Of a stretch of DNA of 64,000 bases, positions 7,687 through 16,337 are shown in pieces (position 1 is the first letter of the stretch; each line of letters starts with the position of its first letter). The notes beneath the pieces are model-generated. The model ran no database searches, was not told the DNA's origin, and worked only from the letters and a program-made list of their open reading frames with translations. Where the stretch lies: assembly GCA_905215645.1 (NCBI GenBank), contig CAJMQS010000001.1, positions 132,998 to 196,997 on the forward strand, given 5' to 3'. The position numbers and the translations under genes were made by a program. The DNA is from an uncultured bacterium (GTDB lineage Bacteria > Bacillota > Negativicutes > Acidaminococcales > Acidaminococcaceae).

Positions 7687-8989
7687 CTTCGTCCCAGGGG
7701 TTGATCCGGATGGGTTCTTTCTGGAGCATGGCCCGCTGTTCCGGCGTGAAGTGGCTCCGGCGGATCACCGCTTCATAGACGAATTCCCGGAAGTATTTCT
7801 CCGAGCAGACGAAATACCCGTCCTTCCCTACCTCCTTGCCCCAGGAGTTTTCAATCTTCCACCGGGTGGGCTGGCCATTGCCGTCAAAATCCACTCCGGT
7901 AAGGAGCATGGCATGGGTGGCGGAACTGGCCCCGTATTCCAGCCGTTTCCCTTTGGGCATCTCCAGGGAGAACCCGCCCAGGAGTCTTTCCACCTGGACG
8001 CTGTCCGGGTCCCAGATGCCTTCCTTCCGGGCCCCGTAAGCCCCGGCATCACAGGCGAACCACACCGGCTCTCCGGCCTGGAGCTGGCGGATGCACAGGT
8101 CTTCCAAGGCTTCCTGGGACAGGTTCAGGGCGGCCATATCCCGGCCCACCATATTTTCCACAGCATGAAATACGATGGGGGTATCCATTTCCTTGTCCGG
8201 CGTCGGTTCGTTGATCACCGGCAGATACTCCTCCAGGGCCAGCCCTACATATTTCTCATAGAACTCCTTGGGCGTCAGGTTCCGGTCGCAGTGGTACTTC
8301 TTCTCCTTGTCCCGCCAGGCGAAATCGAAGGTCTCCACAGGGGCCCCGAAGGCGATGCACTCTGCTTTGTAGACTTCGGCCAGCATTTCCTTTTTCCGGG
8401 GATAGGGATCTTCCCCGGCCTGGACCAATTCCCGCAGCTCCAAGGCATCTTTCCGCAGCAGCCGGTTCATGGCAGCCAGGAAACGGTCCGTATGTTCTGA
8501 TTGGTAAGATTCCGGCCAGGCCGTTTGGGGCATCACCCCGTATTTTTCCACCAGATGGGCGGCTTCGCTCCAGTAGCCCCCGTCCACCATGCCCCGGAGC
8601 ACGTACTGCATGCTCTGGCCCTTCACCGGTTCCCCAGCCTGCTGGATCACCATTTCCAGGAAGTTATTGGCTTTTTCCAGCTTGTCATAGAAGCTGAGGT
8701 GGTTCTGGGAAAGCTGGAACTGTTCCAGGCCGCATTTTTCCGCCACGCTTTCCCGGAGGATGTTGAGGGCCGCAAAAAGCCAGCACCGGCCGGATTTCTG
8801 CTGGGCGGTGATGCCCCGGGTCTTCACTTCCACTGCAAAAGGTCCCTGGTGGAGGGCCGCTTTCATGGGCACAAAGGCCAAGTCGGCCAGGTCGGTCTTG
8901 GCCAGGGCACTGTTCAGAGTCTGGGCTTCCCGGTCTTTTTCATAGGCAGAACGGAATTCCTGCAAAAGTGCATCGTCGATTTCTTTCAT
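7679..8989 (-). CDS. pepC: Aminopeptidase C (bleomycin hydrolase family, C1B)
   Basis: This papain-like cytoplasmic cysteine aminopeptidase forms hexamers in the family and trims N-terminal residues from peptides. The 436 residues match the family length. The catalytic triad is visible: Cys69 in KSGRCWLFA, His in SATHAMLLTG and Asn in KIENSWG. No signal peptide is present. AAAGGA lies about 11 bases before ATG. It is encoded directly after the EamA transporter, which fits a peptide-using fermenter, but a functional link is not shown. Confidence 0.93.
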   Translation of the reverse strand: MKEIDDALLQEFRSAYEKDREAQTLNSALAKTDLADLAFVPMKAALHQGPFAVEVKTRGITAQQKSGRCWLFAALNILRESVAEKCGLEQFQLSQNHLSFYDKLEKANNFLEMVIQQAGEPVKGQSMQYVLRGMVDGGYWSEAAHLVEKYGVMPQTAWPESYQSEHTDRFLAAMNRLLRKDALELRELVQAGEDPYPRKKEMLAEVYKAECIAFGAPVETFDFAWRDKEKKYHCDRNLTPKEFYEKYVGLALEEYLPVINEPTPDKEMDTPIVFHAVENMVGRDMAALNLSQEALEDLCIRQLQAGEPVWFACDAGAYGARKEGIWDPDSVQVERLLGGFSLEMPKGKRLEYGASSATHAMLLTGVDFDGNGQPTRWKIENSWGKEVGKDGYFVCSEKYFREFVYEAVIRRSHFTPEQRAMLQKEPIRINPWDEDV

Positions 8990-9034
8990 AACAGTCCATT
9001 TCCTTTCTCAAAGCATGATATTTTCAAGCGAATC

Positions 9035-9955
9035 CTATTTTTTCAGGGCGATCCCAGCGCCCAGCAGCATCAGTGCCATGCCCGCTGCCATGGAAAGGGT
9101 GATGGCCTCTCCCAGCAGCAGCCAGGCAAATACCGGGCTCAGGGCCGGTTTGATGAAATAGGTCAGGCTCCCCAGGGTGATGGAGCCATATTCCATGGCG
9201 TGGAACCAGCAGAGGACGGCGGTGAGGGTGACCCCTAGGTACAGCACCAGGACCCAGGGCAGATTGGCCCAGGTATACCCGGTCAAAAGGGAGATCCGGG
9301 CATACCGCGCCAGCCCATGGGCCGTCAGGAACTGGGCTGCAGCCGGCACATGGGAGAAAAGAGCGAGGGCCGTCAGCTGGAGCCCGCTCCAGAAAAAGGT
9401 CCAAGCGGTCACCGTCACACTGCCCAGGGCCGGCATCAGTTTCTTGCCTCCCACGGCATAGAGGCTGTACCCCAAGACACAGATCAAAAGGGCCAGGAGC
9501 CCTAGGGGATCCATGGTCATGTGGAAGGGATCCACCAGCACCCCGATGGCCAGTACCTGGAGGGCCAGGGCAAGGATCTCCCGCCGGGTGATGGGCGTCC
9601 CCAAAAGGAGCGCGGCCAGCACCGTGATGAAAAGCGGCGTGCTGGAAAAGATCACCGCCGTATGGCTGGCCCCCAGGACCACCGAGGCCATCTGGTACAG
9701 CGGCCCTACGATGGTGATGCCCACGAATCCCAGGAGGAAACAGAATTTCTGCTGGGCCCAAGTAATCCGGGTATGGCGGGCGGCCAGCTGTTTCCGGCTC
9801 CAGGGCAGGAGGCAGAGGCCGGCCAGGAGATACCGGGTGGCATTGGCCTGGATCCCGTTCAGGTCCCCATTGATCTTCTTCATACAGATTTCCGTCAGGC
9901 AAAAGAACAAGGCAGCCACCAGCATGCAGAGGATGGCTTCTTGGCGTTTGGTCAT
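9035..9955 (-). CDS. EamA/DMT-family transporter
   Basis: An inner-membrane protein of 306 residues with about ten hydrophobic segments and two EamA repeats, as in RhaT/YdcZ-like drug/metabolite transporters. The first helix is CMLVAALFFCLTEICMKK and the second half holds WFHAMEYGSITLGSLTYF plus a C-terminal AGMALMLLGAGIALKK. I chose ATG 9955, ten bases after AGGG; the frame extends further but that part overlaps the neighbouring gene. It may export or import amino acids or other metabolites; the family does not allow a substrate call. Confidence 0.85.
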   Translation of the reverse strand: MTKRQEAILCMLVAALFFCLTEICMKKINGDLNGIQANATRYLLAGLCLLPWSRKQLAARHTRITWAQQKFCFLLGFVGITIVGPLYQMASVVLGASHTAVIFSSTPLFITVLAALLLGTPITRREILALALQVLAIGVLVDPFHMTMDPLGLLALLICVLGYSLYAVGGKKLMPALGSVTVTAWTFFWSGLQLTALALFSHVPAAAQFLTAHGLARYARISLLTGYTWANLPWVLVLYLGVTLTAVLCWFHAMEYGSITLGSLTYFIKPALSPVFAWLLLGEAITLSMAAGMALMLLGAGIALKK

Positions 9956-9986
9956 AGGCGGCATTCCCTTCCTTCGATTTGAGATT

Positions 9987-11666
9987 TCAGCGCTCCAGCA
10001 GGTAGCCATGGACGCTGACGGTGCTCTTCCCCTTCTGGTCATAACCGTCTCCGGTCCCCAGCAGCTGGGTAAAGAGCAGCAGCTTCCCTTCTTCCGGCTG
10101 GTACTGGAGGTCATTTCCCTCGATCTGTCCCCCGGAGGGATATTTTTCCCGCAGCATCTGCAGGTACCCAGGGTCTATGGGCAGATCATACCCGGTATTC
10201 CCCTTTCCGGAAACATGCAGCCGGTTCTGCTGGATGACCGCTCCTTTCAGGATCACCACCCGGGAATAGCCGCCCACCGGCAGTGTCGTCAGTTCCTGGC
10301 GGTAGTTGAAATACCGGGAACCGGCACGTTTTTTTTCCTTGGGCGGCAGCGGCAGGGTGGCCAGGAACGGAGAGTCCTTGATCTGGGCCACCAAAGGATA
10401 CCGCCACCGGCCGGCAGAACGGCCCAGGTACACATAGCTGCTGAGGATCCTTTCCCCGTCTTCCGGTGGGATCCCTTTGGCACTGACCAAATTCCCCTCT
10501 TGGAGCAGGTGGTTCCGGGTGATGGCTTCTTCCAGGCGCCGGAACTGGAACCAGGCGGGCAGATCCACCAGGTTCAGGGGAGTAAAGGCCAGGATCCCGC
10601 TGAGGATCCCGCACAGCAGGTACAGCTTCCGGGGCTTTTGCTTGGTGATGCCCCATGACAGGACACAAAGCCCCACGCAGGTGCAGCAAAGGGACAGATA
10701 CCGGAGGCTGGTGAGCCCGTAGGCTTCCAGACGGATCCAGACGCCCCAAAGCTGGGCCGCCGCCACAGGGACCAGCAGGAGCGCCCCCCATTTCAGGATG
10801 TTCCGCACCCAGGGCAGTTCCTGTTCCGGATAGGAAAAATAGAACAGGGCATAAAAGGCCAAGGCACAGGATCCATAGGGGTTCATGACGCCCACCGGCA
10901 GGGCTCCTGCCAGCAGGCTTTTGCCCAGATAGACATAAAGGATGGCCAAGAGGAACACCGCCGCCGGCAGCAGCAGGTTCCGGCAGAGAGAAGGGTACCA
11001 GCCCGGCAGCGCCAAAGGTTCGTCTTGCCGGGGAATCTGGGCCAAAAGCACCTGCCAAGCCGCTGCCAAGGACAGGATACAGGACAGCCACAGCCATTCC
11101 AGGGACAGCTGGGGGTACAGGAGCATCTTGATCCCGGACAGGGTAAGGCCCAAAAGGACAAGGACCAGCCCTCCCAGGAGCAGGCTTTTGCCAAGAGCCA
11201 GGAGAAAGGCGGGAAAAAGCCCCTTCCTTCCATCCGGGTCATCGCAGAAAAAGAGAGTCAGGGCAGCCGACAGAGCCGCGGTGCCGCAGAGACCCATGAA
11301 CAGATAGTCGTTGAAGGAGGGAAGCTGTTCCAGGCTCCGCCAGAGCAGGAGGAAAAGCAGGAAATTGACCGCTTCCCGCCGGGGTCCGGTCCGGCCGTAC
11401 CGTTCGTTGTACAGCCGCCAGGGCACGGAAAAAAGCATCACCAGCTGCCCGGCCAAGATCCCCTGGCTGGCCGCAGTCCATCTCATCCACTGTTCTCCCT
11501 GTCCCAGGACGGTGAGCCCCAGGGATACCAAAAAAATCCCCCAGCTGCCGAGAAAAGCCGTCTTGAAGCGCTGGTTCCGTTCCCAAATCTCCCGGCACCA
11601 ACTGTTGATCCTGCGAAACATACGAGGTTCCTCCTCTGGTCTTTGCTGTCCTGCGGTTTCGGCCAT
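9987..11666 (-). CDS. DUF4153-type multi-pass membrane protein
   Basis: The 559-residue protein has roughly ten to twelve hydrophobic segments between residues 35 and 400 and a soluble C-terminal part of about 160 residues (ITRNHLLQEGNLV to the end). The pattern, with FSYPEQ and WGVWIRLEAYGLT, is that of DUF4153 proteins, which have no settled function. AAAGG lies just before ATG 11666. It starts eight bases after the DUF3298 protein gene and is likely co-transcribed with it. Confidence 0.75.
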   Translation of the reverse strand: MAETAGQQRPEEEPRMFRRINSWCREIWERNQRFKTAFLGSWGIFLVSLGLTVLGQGEQWMRWTAASQGILAGQLVMLFSVPWRLYNERYGRTGPRREAVNFLLFLLLWRSLEQLPSFNDYLFMGLCGTAALSAALTLFFCDDPDGRKGLFPAFLLALGKSLLLGGLVLVLLGLTLSGIKMLLYPQLSLEWLWLSCILSLAAAWQVLLAQIPRQDEPLALPGWYPSLCRNLLLPAAVFLLAILYVYLGKSLLAGALPVGVMNPYGSCALAFYALFYFSYPEQELPWVRNILKWGALLLVPVAAAQLWGVWIRLEAYGLTSLRYLSLCCTCVGLCVLSWGITKQKPRKLYLLCGILSGILAFTPLNLVDLPAWFQFRRLEEAITRNHLLQEGNLVSAKGIPPEDGERILSSYVYLGRSAGRWRYPLVAQIKDSPFLATLPLPPKEKKRAGSRYFNYRQELTTLPVGGYSRVVILKGAVIQQNRLHVSGKGNTGYDLPIDPGYLQMLREKYPSGGQIEGNDLQYQPEEGKLLLFTQLLGTGDGYDQKGKSTVSVHGYLLER

Positions 11667-11673
11667 TTTCCTT

Positions 11674-12366
11674 TTAGCCCTGTTCCTGTTGATTCTTCCG
11701 ATTCAGATAATCCACCACCTGGGGGGACAGATCCACGTACAGGGTCCCCAAGGCATAGCAGCCCAGGTCATAGGGCTGGTAGATCAATTCCACCCGTCCC
11801 CCTTTTTCCAGGCAGTAATTGTCCGTCACTTCCGCATGGGTCCAGCCGATAGAATCTGTGAGGAAGGTCTTCTGCCAGGGCACCCGCTGCTTCCGGCTGT
11901 CCAGGATGGGCTGGCGCAGGACGATAAACTTGTCATCCGGGGCCAGCTTCACAAAATGGGACAGGGGCAGTTTCTTCCCATCCGCCTTGCGGTAGGTAAG
12001 CCCCTGGGTACGGGTGAAGCCATGGGCGGCCCCCATGTGATACCGGTAGTCTGCCAGGGTCAGGGACACCACGTTGTCATCTTCGTACCGCACTTTGTAG
12101 GAAAAATCTCCCTGGTAGAATTTCCCGGCCTGGTATGCTTTCTGGAAATCAGAGACATAGCGGAGGATATCCTCATTGATGGTTTTTTCGGCTTGGCTGT
12201 TTGGTACCTTGACTTCTGGGTATTCCATGGTGTAACTGACCGCTTCGGCCCGCTGTTCCTTCACTCGGGCCTGGACCGTCTCCAAAGGCAGCCCCCACAG
12301 CAGCCCCAGGCAAAGACTGACTGCCGCCGCTTTTTTCAGGGAAATGGAAAACTTGTTTTCGTGCAT
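11674..12366 (-). CDS. Exported DUF3298/RsiV-like protein
   Basis: The 230-residue protein begins with a signal peptide (hydrophobic AAAVSLCLGLLWGLPLE, cleavage probably near VQA). The mature domain has SYTMEYPEVKV, a Y-R-Y-H-M-G-A-A-H-G-F motif, and ends CYALGTLYVDLSPQVVDYL, which is the usual end of DUF3298 domains found in PdaC and RsiV. Some DUF3298 proteins bind lysozyme or act near peptidoglycan. ATG 12366 follows a strong AAAGGGAGG site; an upstream in-frame ATG at 12567 is much less likely. Confidence 0.8.
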   Translation of the reverse strand: MHENKFSISLKKAAAVSLCLGLLWGLPLETVQARVKEQRAEAVSYTMEYPEVKVPNSQAEKTINEDILRYVSDFQKAYQAGKFYQGDFSYKVRYEDDNVVSLTLADYRYHMGAAHGFTRTQGLTYRKADGKKLPLSHFVKLAPDDKFIVLRQPILDSRKQRVPWQKTFLTDSIGWTHAEVTDNYCLEKGGRVELIYQPYDLGCYALGTLYVDLSPQVVDYLNRKNQQEQG

Positions 12367-12500
12367 AAAGATCCCTCCCTTTCTTTCTCCTTTGAGGATA
12401 CCACAGGGAAGCCGTTTCGGCAAATGGAGAGATTGCGAAAAGGCAGCCGGGGGCGTTTCCATCCAGAAACCGGCTAACGCCGAATCCTTCTTCAGCACGC

Positions 12501-12869
12501 CTACTCCCTTACCCTTTCCCTGACTTCTTGATCGATTACAACCTGCACCCCTGAAAAATGAGTCCATATTTCTCGATTGGTGAACCTCAAGACCTTCATT
12601 CCGCAGGCCATAAGCCGTCTTGTCCGTTCTGCATCGTATGCCTTATGTGCTGGATCAAAATGCTGGCTGCCATCGATTTCCACCACCAACCGGGCTTTGG
12701 CACAATAAAAATCTACGATGTATCCTTGGATGGGTTTTTGCCGGAGGAAACGGATGGGATAGTGCTGCAAAAATTGGAACCACAAATGGCGTTCTTCTGC
12801 TGTCATATTTTTGCGAAGCCGTCTAGCCAGTGGTTTGAGGCGTTGATCATGGGTGGTTGTGTAGTACAT
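12501..12869 (-). CDS. DUF559 domain (Vsr-like) endonuclease
   Basis: This 122-residue protein is a small DUF559/restriction-endonuclease-fold protein. Diagnostic parts are RLRKNMTAEERHLWF, RFLRQKPIQGYIVDFYC, LVVEIDGSQHF and the final VLRFTNREI. The D, the E-I-D and the Q are the presumed metal-binding residues. AAAGGA precedes ATG 12869 by eight bases; an extra 13 codons upstream are open but lack a site. These genes are common in this lineage and tend to be solitary. An inverted-repeat element lies 120 bases upstream of its start. Confidence 0.85.
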   Translation of the reverse strand: MYYTTTHDQRLKPLARRLRKNMTAEERHLWFQFLQHYPIRFLRQKPIQGYIVDFYCAKARLVVEIDGSQHFDPAHKAYDAERTRRLMACGMKVLRFTNREIWTHFSGVQVVIDQEVRERVRE

Positions 12870-12990
12870 GGACGGGATCCTTTCTGCTGCAAGCATATTG
12901 GGTGGCATTTGGGATGTTGCTGTTGGTGTAAAGTCAAAGGGTTAGACTGCTGGTGATTGTCGGTGTAAGGAGATAAAGGAATACGGCACC

Positions 12991-13339
12991 GGGTGCTGCG
13001 GTGCCTAACCCACCACCATTGCGCGGGCGCAACGGTCCCCCGCCCTTGCAAAGGGCGGATATTGGCACGCGGGCTATGCCCTAGTGCCCAAAAACAATGA
13101 GCTGGAGTTTGCGGCTCATTGCTTTCTTTAATGGGTACAAAAAATCGACCTGGCTGATGAAACTCAACTGCTGCTCTTCACTTCATTGCTTTCTTTATCG
13201 AAGCAAGAGCCCTGCTCGCGTGCTGTATATCCGCCCTTTGCAAGGGCGGGGGACCAGCCGTTAAGCTGGTGGTGGGTTAGCAGCCTCTGGCTGCGTTTCC
13301 ATTGCAATGGAAAAGGGGGATGCCGCCCACGCAGCACCC
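12991..13339. repeat. Inverted-repeat element with paired hairpins (REP/MITE-like)
   Basis: Two arms face each other. CTAACCCACCACC at 13004-13016 matches, inverted, 13268-13280. GTCCCCCGCCCTTGCAAAGG starting at 13035 matches, inverted, the block ending at 13254, and both arms end in GGCGGATAT toward the centre. Outer ends GGGTGCTGCG (12991-13000) and CGCAGCACCC (13330-13339) also match. Each arm has a C/G-rich hairpin and a second hairpin whose sequence differs between arms but still pairs. The centre has direct copies of CATTGCTTTCTTTA (near 13118 and 13184) and no ORF. An 18-base palindrome lies at 13296-13313. Confidence 0.7.
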
Positions 13340-13346
13340 CTTCTTT

Positions 13347-13598
13347 TCACCTTTCTGCCTGTTTCTTGAAATACTGGAACAGGATCCTGCACAGTTCCTT
13401 GGCTTCCTCTTCGTTGAGGGTGATCCCCTTTCCCATCTTTTCCCGTCCTGGGGCCCATTCCCGCAGATCGAATTTGGGCTTGGTCCCATTGTAGGAAACC
13501 CGGTTGATCTCTTTCTGCCAGCCGCTTTTGCTGGTGGAAAGCACTCCCAGTTCTTCCACCAATTCGTAGCTGAAATCCGAATTATTCCTGCCTGCCAT
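13347..13598 (-). CDS. ydbC: YdbC, PC4/p15-type ssDNA-binding protein (internal start)
   Basis: The 83-residue protein starts MAGRNNSDFSYELVEELG and contains KFDLREWAPGREKMGKGITL, the signature of bacterial PC4-like proteins such as Lactococcus YdbC, which bind single-stranded DNA as dimers. AAGGAGG lies seven bases before ATG 13598, an excellent site, and TATAAT (in CCGTTATAATGG, about 13635) might supply its own promoter. It is in frame with, and inside, the longer YolD frame. Confidence 0.85.
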   Translation of the reverse strand: MAGRNNSDFSYELVEELGVLSTSKSGWQKEINRVSYNGTKPKFDLREWAPGREKMGKGITLNEEEAKELCRILFQYFKKQAER

Positions 13599-13910
13599 TT
13601 TGCATCCTCCTTGTTTGATTGTTTTTTGCTGTTTGGTTCCATTATAACGGAGATTCCTGTTTTGAGAACCCCCTTCCGTCATTAAATGCAAATTTTCCGT
13701 CATTTCATCCGGTCTTTCCGGTTCCGCCACACCGGCTTCTGCTTCCCGGACCCTGGCTTCGGCCTGGCGGAGTGCTTCTTCCACCAGTTCTCCATACCCG
13801 GCAAGGGCGGCAAAAGGCGCGAACTGGGCAGCCCGCAGCTTCCGCTGCATCCGGGGATGGGCGGGGATCTCCGGGCGGGGCAGATGGAGGATATCCCCAT
13901 AGCTCTTCAT
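13347..13910 (-). CDS. YolD-like protein in one open frame with YdbC
   Basis: ATG 13910 overlaps the polymerase stop as ATGA. The first 70 residues (YGDILHLPRPEIPAHPRMQ, KLRAAQFAPFAALAGYG) are a YolD-like domain, which in Firmicutes usually follows UvrX/ImuB-type polymerases. No stop codon separates it from the downstream ydbC, so the frame continues for 187 residues through a poor, Asn/Gln-rich linker (residues 70-104) and the YdbC domain. ydbC also has its own ribosome-binding site and ATG at 13598. Thus either a fusion protein, a nested pair, or both are made. YolD role is unknown; an accessory role in damage response is inferred from position. Confidence 0.65.
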   Translation of the reverse strand: MKSYGDILHLPRPEIPAHPRMQRKLRAAQFAPFAALAGYGELVEEALRQAEARVREAEAGVAEPERPDEMTENLHLMTEGGSQNRNLRYNGTKQQKTIKQGGCKMAGRNNSDFSYELVEELGVLSTSKSGWQKEINRVSYNGTKPKFDLREWAPGREKMGKGITLNEEEAKELCRILFQYFKKQAER

Positions 13911-15388
13911 GCCCGATGCCCCCCTACCTGCCGGTTCCGTTCCCGGGTCATGGCCCCCTGGAGCAGGTTGCTGCCCCGGAGCAGGGCATTTTTCCCATAC
14001 AGTTCCTGGATGCGCAGGATGGTCTGCTGGAGTTCTGCTTCCCGTCCCCGGCAGGGCAGGCCGGCGGCTTCCTCGAAGAGGCTGGCTTCCCGGAAAGGAA
14101 GGGTTTGGGAACGGGCCGGCTGGACATGTTCCGCCGTCAGGGTCACTTTCCGCACCAGGAGATGAGGGTCGCAGATCCGGTCGAAAAGTGCCAGGACTTC
14201 TTTCCGGAGGGTCTCTCCCGAATCCGTATATCCTTCCGACAGCCGGCAGGAGCCGTGGGCATGGGCTGGGAGCAGCCGGCCGTAATGATCGGTGACCACC
14301 TTTCCCCGGTAGGACCGGCGCCGATCCGGATCTTCCAAGCTGCACCGGTCATAGCCCAGGGTCAGGACCAGCTGGTCCGTCACCCGCTGCTTCTTCACCA
14401 GGTCCAGGGCCAAAAGATCCGCCATCTCCCAGACGATGAGCCGGGTCTTTTCTGCGCTGCAGGGCTGCTGGAGCACCTGGCCGGACCCCAGGCTGCTGCT
14501 TTGGGGGCGGTAGGCCCGGATATCCTGGAGGGTACAGGGTTCCCAGCCCCAGGCGTGGTCGATCAGGAGTTCTGCATTCACCCCGAACAGATGGTACAGA
14601 AGATCCGGGTCCTGGAGGGACATCCGGGCTACAGCCCCCATGGTATACATCCCATACCGCTGGAGCTTCCGGGTGATCCCCGGCCCGATGCGCCAAAAGT
14701 CCGTCAAAGGGCAGTGGCTCCACAGCTTCTCCCGATAAGCCTGTTCCGTCAGGGAGGCGATCCGCACCCCGTCCGCATCCGGTGCCATATGCTTGGCCAC
14801 GATATCCATGGCTACCTTGCACAGGTACAGATTGGTCCCGATGCCGGCGGTGGCAGTGATCCCGGTTTCCCGGAGCACGCTGCGGATCATCTTCTGGACC
14901 ATGGTACGGGCGCTCCATCCATAACTTTTCAAATAAGGCGTCAGATCCAGGAGGACCTCATCCACTGAATACACATGGATATCTTCCGGTGCCATATACT
15001 GGAGATAGATTCCCACCACCTGAGCACTTTTTTCCATATACCGCTTCATGTGGGGGACGGCGGTGATATAATCCAGCTCCAGCCCCGGGTCCGCCTCCAG
15101 CTGGGAATACAGATGGGAACGGCCGGTGAAACGCCGTCCCGGGCGCAGGGCCCGGCGCAGGGCGTTGAGATCCTCCACCTGGCGGATCACTTCGAAGAGA
15201 CGGGGCCGGCCGGGGATGCCGAAGGCCTTCAGCGCCGGCGAGACCGCCAGGCAGATGGTCTTGTCCGTCCGGCTTTTGTCAGCCACCACCAGGCAGGTAT
15301 CCAAAGGATCCAGCCCCCGTTCCACACATTCCACCGAGGCATAGAACGACTTCAAATCGATGGCAGCATAGATCCGCTGTTGTTCCAT
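13907..15388 (-). CDS. Y-family DNA polymerase (UvrX/UmuC-like)
   Basis: A 493-residue translesion polymerase. It has the palm motif AAIDLKSFYASVEC at the N-terminus, the second acidic motif YSVDEVLLDLT (S-V-D-E, catalytic Asp and Glu), and the thumb/helix-hairpin-helix motif FWRIGPGITRKLQRYGMYT. The C-terminal little-finger region is longer than in DinB, as in Bacillus UvrX/YqjW. A good AGGAGG site precedes the ATG. A LexA-like box lies about 30 bases upstream, so SOS induction is likely. Its stop overlaps the YolD start. Confidence 0.92.
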   Translation of the reverse strand: MEQQRIYAAIDLKSFYASVECVERGLDPLDTCLVVADKSRTDKTICLAVSPALKAFGIPGRPRLFEVIRQVEDLNALRRALRPGRRFTGRSHLYSQLEADPGLELDYITAVPHMKRYMEKSAQVVGIYLQYMAPEDIHVYSVDEVLLDLTPYLKSYGWSARTMVQKMIRSVLRETGITATAGIGTNLYLCKVAMDIVAKHMAPDADGVRIASLTEQAYREKLWSHCPLTDFWRIGPGITRKLQRYGMYTMGAVARMSLQDPDLLYHLFGVNAELLIDHAWGWEPCTLQDIRAYRPQSSSLGSGQVLQQPCSAEKTRLIVWEMADLLALDLVKKQRVTDQLVLTLGYDRCSLEDPDRRRSYRGKVVTDHYGRLLPAHAHGSCRLSEGYTDSGETLRKEVLALFDRICDPHLLVRKVTLTAEHVQPARSQTLPFREASLFEEAAGLPCRGREAELQQTILRIQELYGKNALLRGSNLLQGAMTRERNRQVGGHRA

Positions 15389-15416
15389 TTGTTCGCCTCC
15401 TGTTTTGTTTGTATTC

Positions 15417-15430
15417 TGAACACGTGTTTG
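15417..15430 (-). promoter_or_regulatory. LexA-like SOS box
   Basis: TGAACACGTGTTTG is close to the Gram-positive LexA site CGAAC-N4-GTTCG, with the two half sites in place. It lies 29 bases upstream of the polymerase ATG, where it would overlap the promoter. Confidence 0.6.
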
Positions 15431-15445
15431 TCATTTTCATAACAC

Positions 15446-15480
15446 AAAAAGGAGGACCCTGCAAGCGGTGTCCTCCTTTT
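15446..15480 (-). terminator. Terminator of the thiW-thiM unit
   Basis: GGAGGAC (15451-15457) pairs with GTCCTCC (15470-15476). On the minus strand five T residues follow (15446-15450). It lies 15 bases after the thiM stop. Confidence 0.8.
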
Positions 15481-15494
15481 CCTGTTTTTCTTCT

Positions 15495-16337
15495 TTATCC
15501 GGCTGCCAGCAGCTTCACCCGTCCGGCCACCTGCTCCCCGGTCAGATTGGATAGGGCATCCAGCAGGCGGATGTGGAAGGTCCCCAGGCCCGGGCAGTCT
15601 TGGGCAGCTTCTTCCCCGGCGATCCCCAGGACGGCCGTCCCCAGGGCTGCCGCCGCCAGGGAAGGTCCACAGGCGTGCCAAGTGCCGGCCAAAGCTCCCA
15701 CCATGCAGCCGGTGCCGGTGAGACGGCCCAAAAGCGGGGTCCCGTTGGCAATGCCCAGGGCGGTCTCCCCGTCCGTCACCAAGTCCACAGGCCCGGTGAC
15801 CAAGAGCACCGCCCCGTGCTGCCGGGCGTAGGAGCCGAACAGCCGGGCATCGGCAGCCAGATTCTCCTGGGTCACTGCATCTGCCGCTCCCGCATCCACC
15901 CCGTGGGCATGGGCGGAAAGGCCACAGAGGGTCCGAATCTCCGAGCTGTTCCCCTTGATGATCTGGGGGCGGCTGTGCTCGATGAACTGCTGGGCGTACA
16001 CCAGACGCAGGGTGCTGCAGGCCACCCCTACCGCATCCAGCAGGATGGGGATGCCTTTTTCATGGGCCTTCTCCCCAGCGATCTTCATGGCTTCCAGCCG
16101 TTCTGCATTGATGTTCCCTAAATTCACCACCAAAGAATCCGCCGCCTCCACGATTTCTTCCACTTCCTGGGGATGGGAGGCCATGGTGGGACTCCCCCCT
16201 ACTGCCAGGATGGCGTTGGCGCTGTCATTCATGGTGATGGCATGGGTCATGCAGTGGATCAGCGGTTCATTTTCCCTCACCTTGGACATGATGTCCATAA
16301 AGGTCCTGGGCAGCTTGCTGATGACTTCCCCGGTCAT
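15495..16337 (-). CDS. thiM: Hydroxyethylthiazole kinase
   Basis: It phosphorylates 4-methyl-5-(2-hydroxyethyl)thiazole for thiamine salvage. The 280-residue protein has the ThiM start VRENEPLIHCMTHAITMNDSAN, then AVGGSPTMA, and the C-terminal ribokinase-like GTGCMVGAL with the catalytic Cys in the usual place. GGGAG lies nine bases before ATG 16337. The start overlaps the thiW end by 71 bases, so the two are coupled; a later start at 16298 would shorten it by 13 residues. With ThiW it forms a thiazole uptake and salvage pair. Confidence 0.93.
   Translation of the reverse strand: MTGEVISKLPRTFMDIMSKVRENEPLIHCMTHAITMNDSANAILAVGGSPTMASHPQEVEEIVEAADSLVVNLGNINAERLEAMKIAGEKAHEKGIPILLDAVGVACSTLRLVYAQQFIEHSRPQIIKGNSSEIRTLCGLSAHAHGVDAGAADAVTQENLAADARLFGSYARQHGAVLLVTGPVDLVTDGETALGIANGTPLLGRLTGTGCMVGALAGTWHACGPSLAAAALGTAVLGIAGEEAAQDCPGLGTFHIRLLDALSNLTGEQVAGRVKLLAAG

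Noticed and set aside
13347..14345. A 332-residue protein from an upstream start in the same frame as YolD-YdbC
   Set aside because: The first 145 residues are antiparallel-free shadow sequence inside the polymerase gene and Pro/Gly/Arg-rich; the ATGA-coupled start at 13910 is better.
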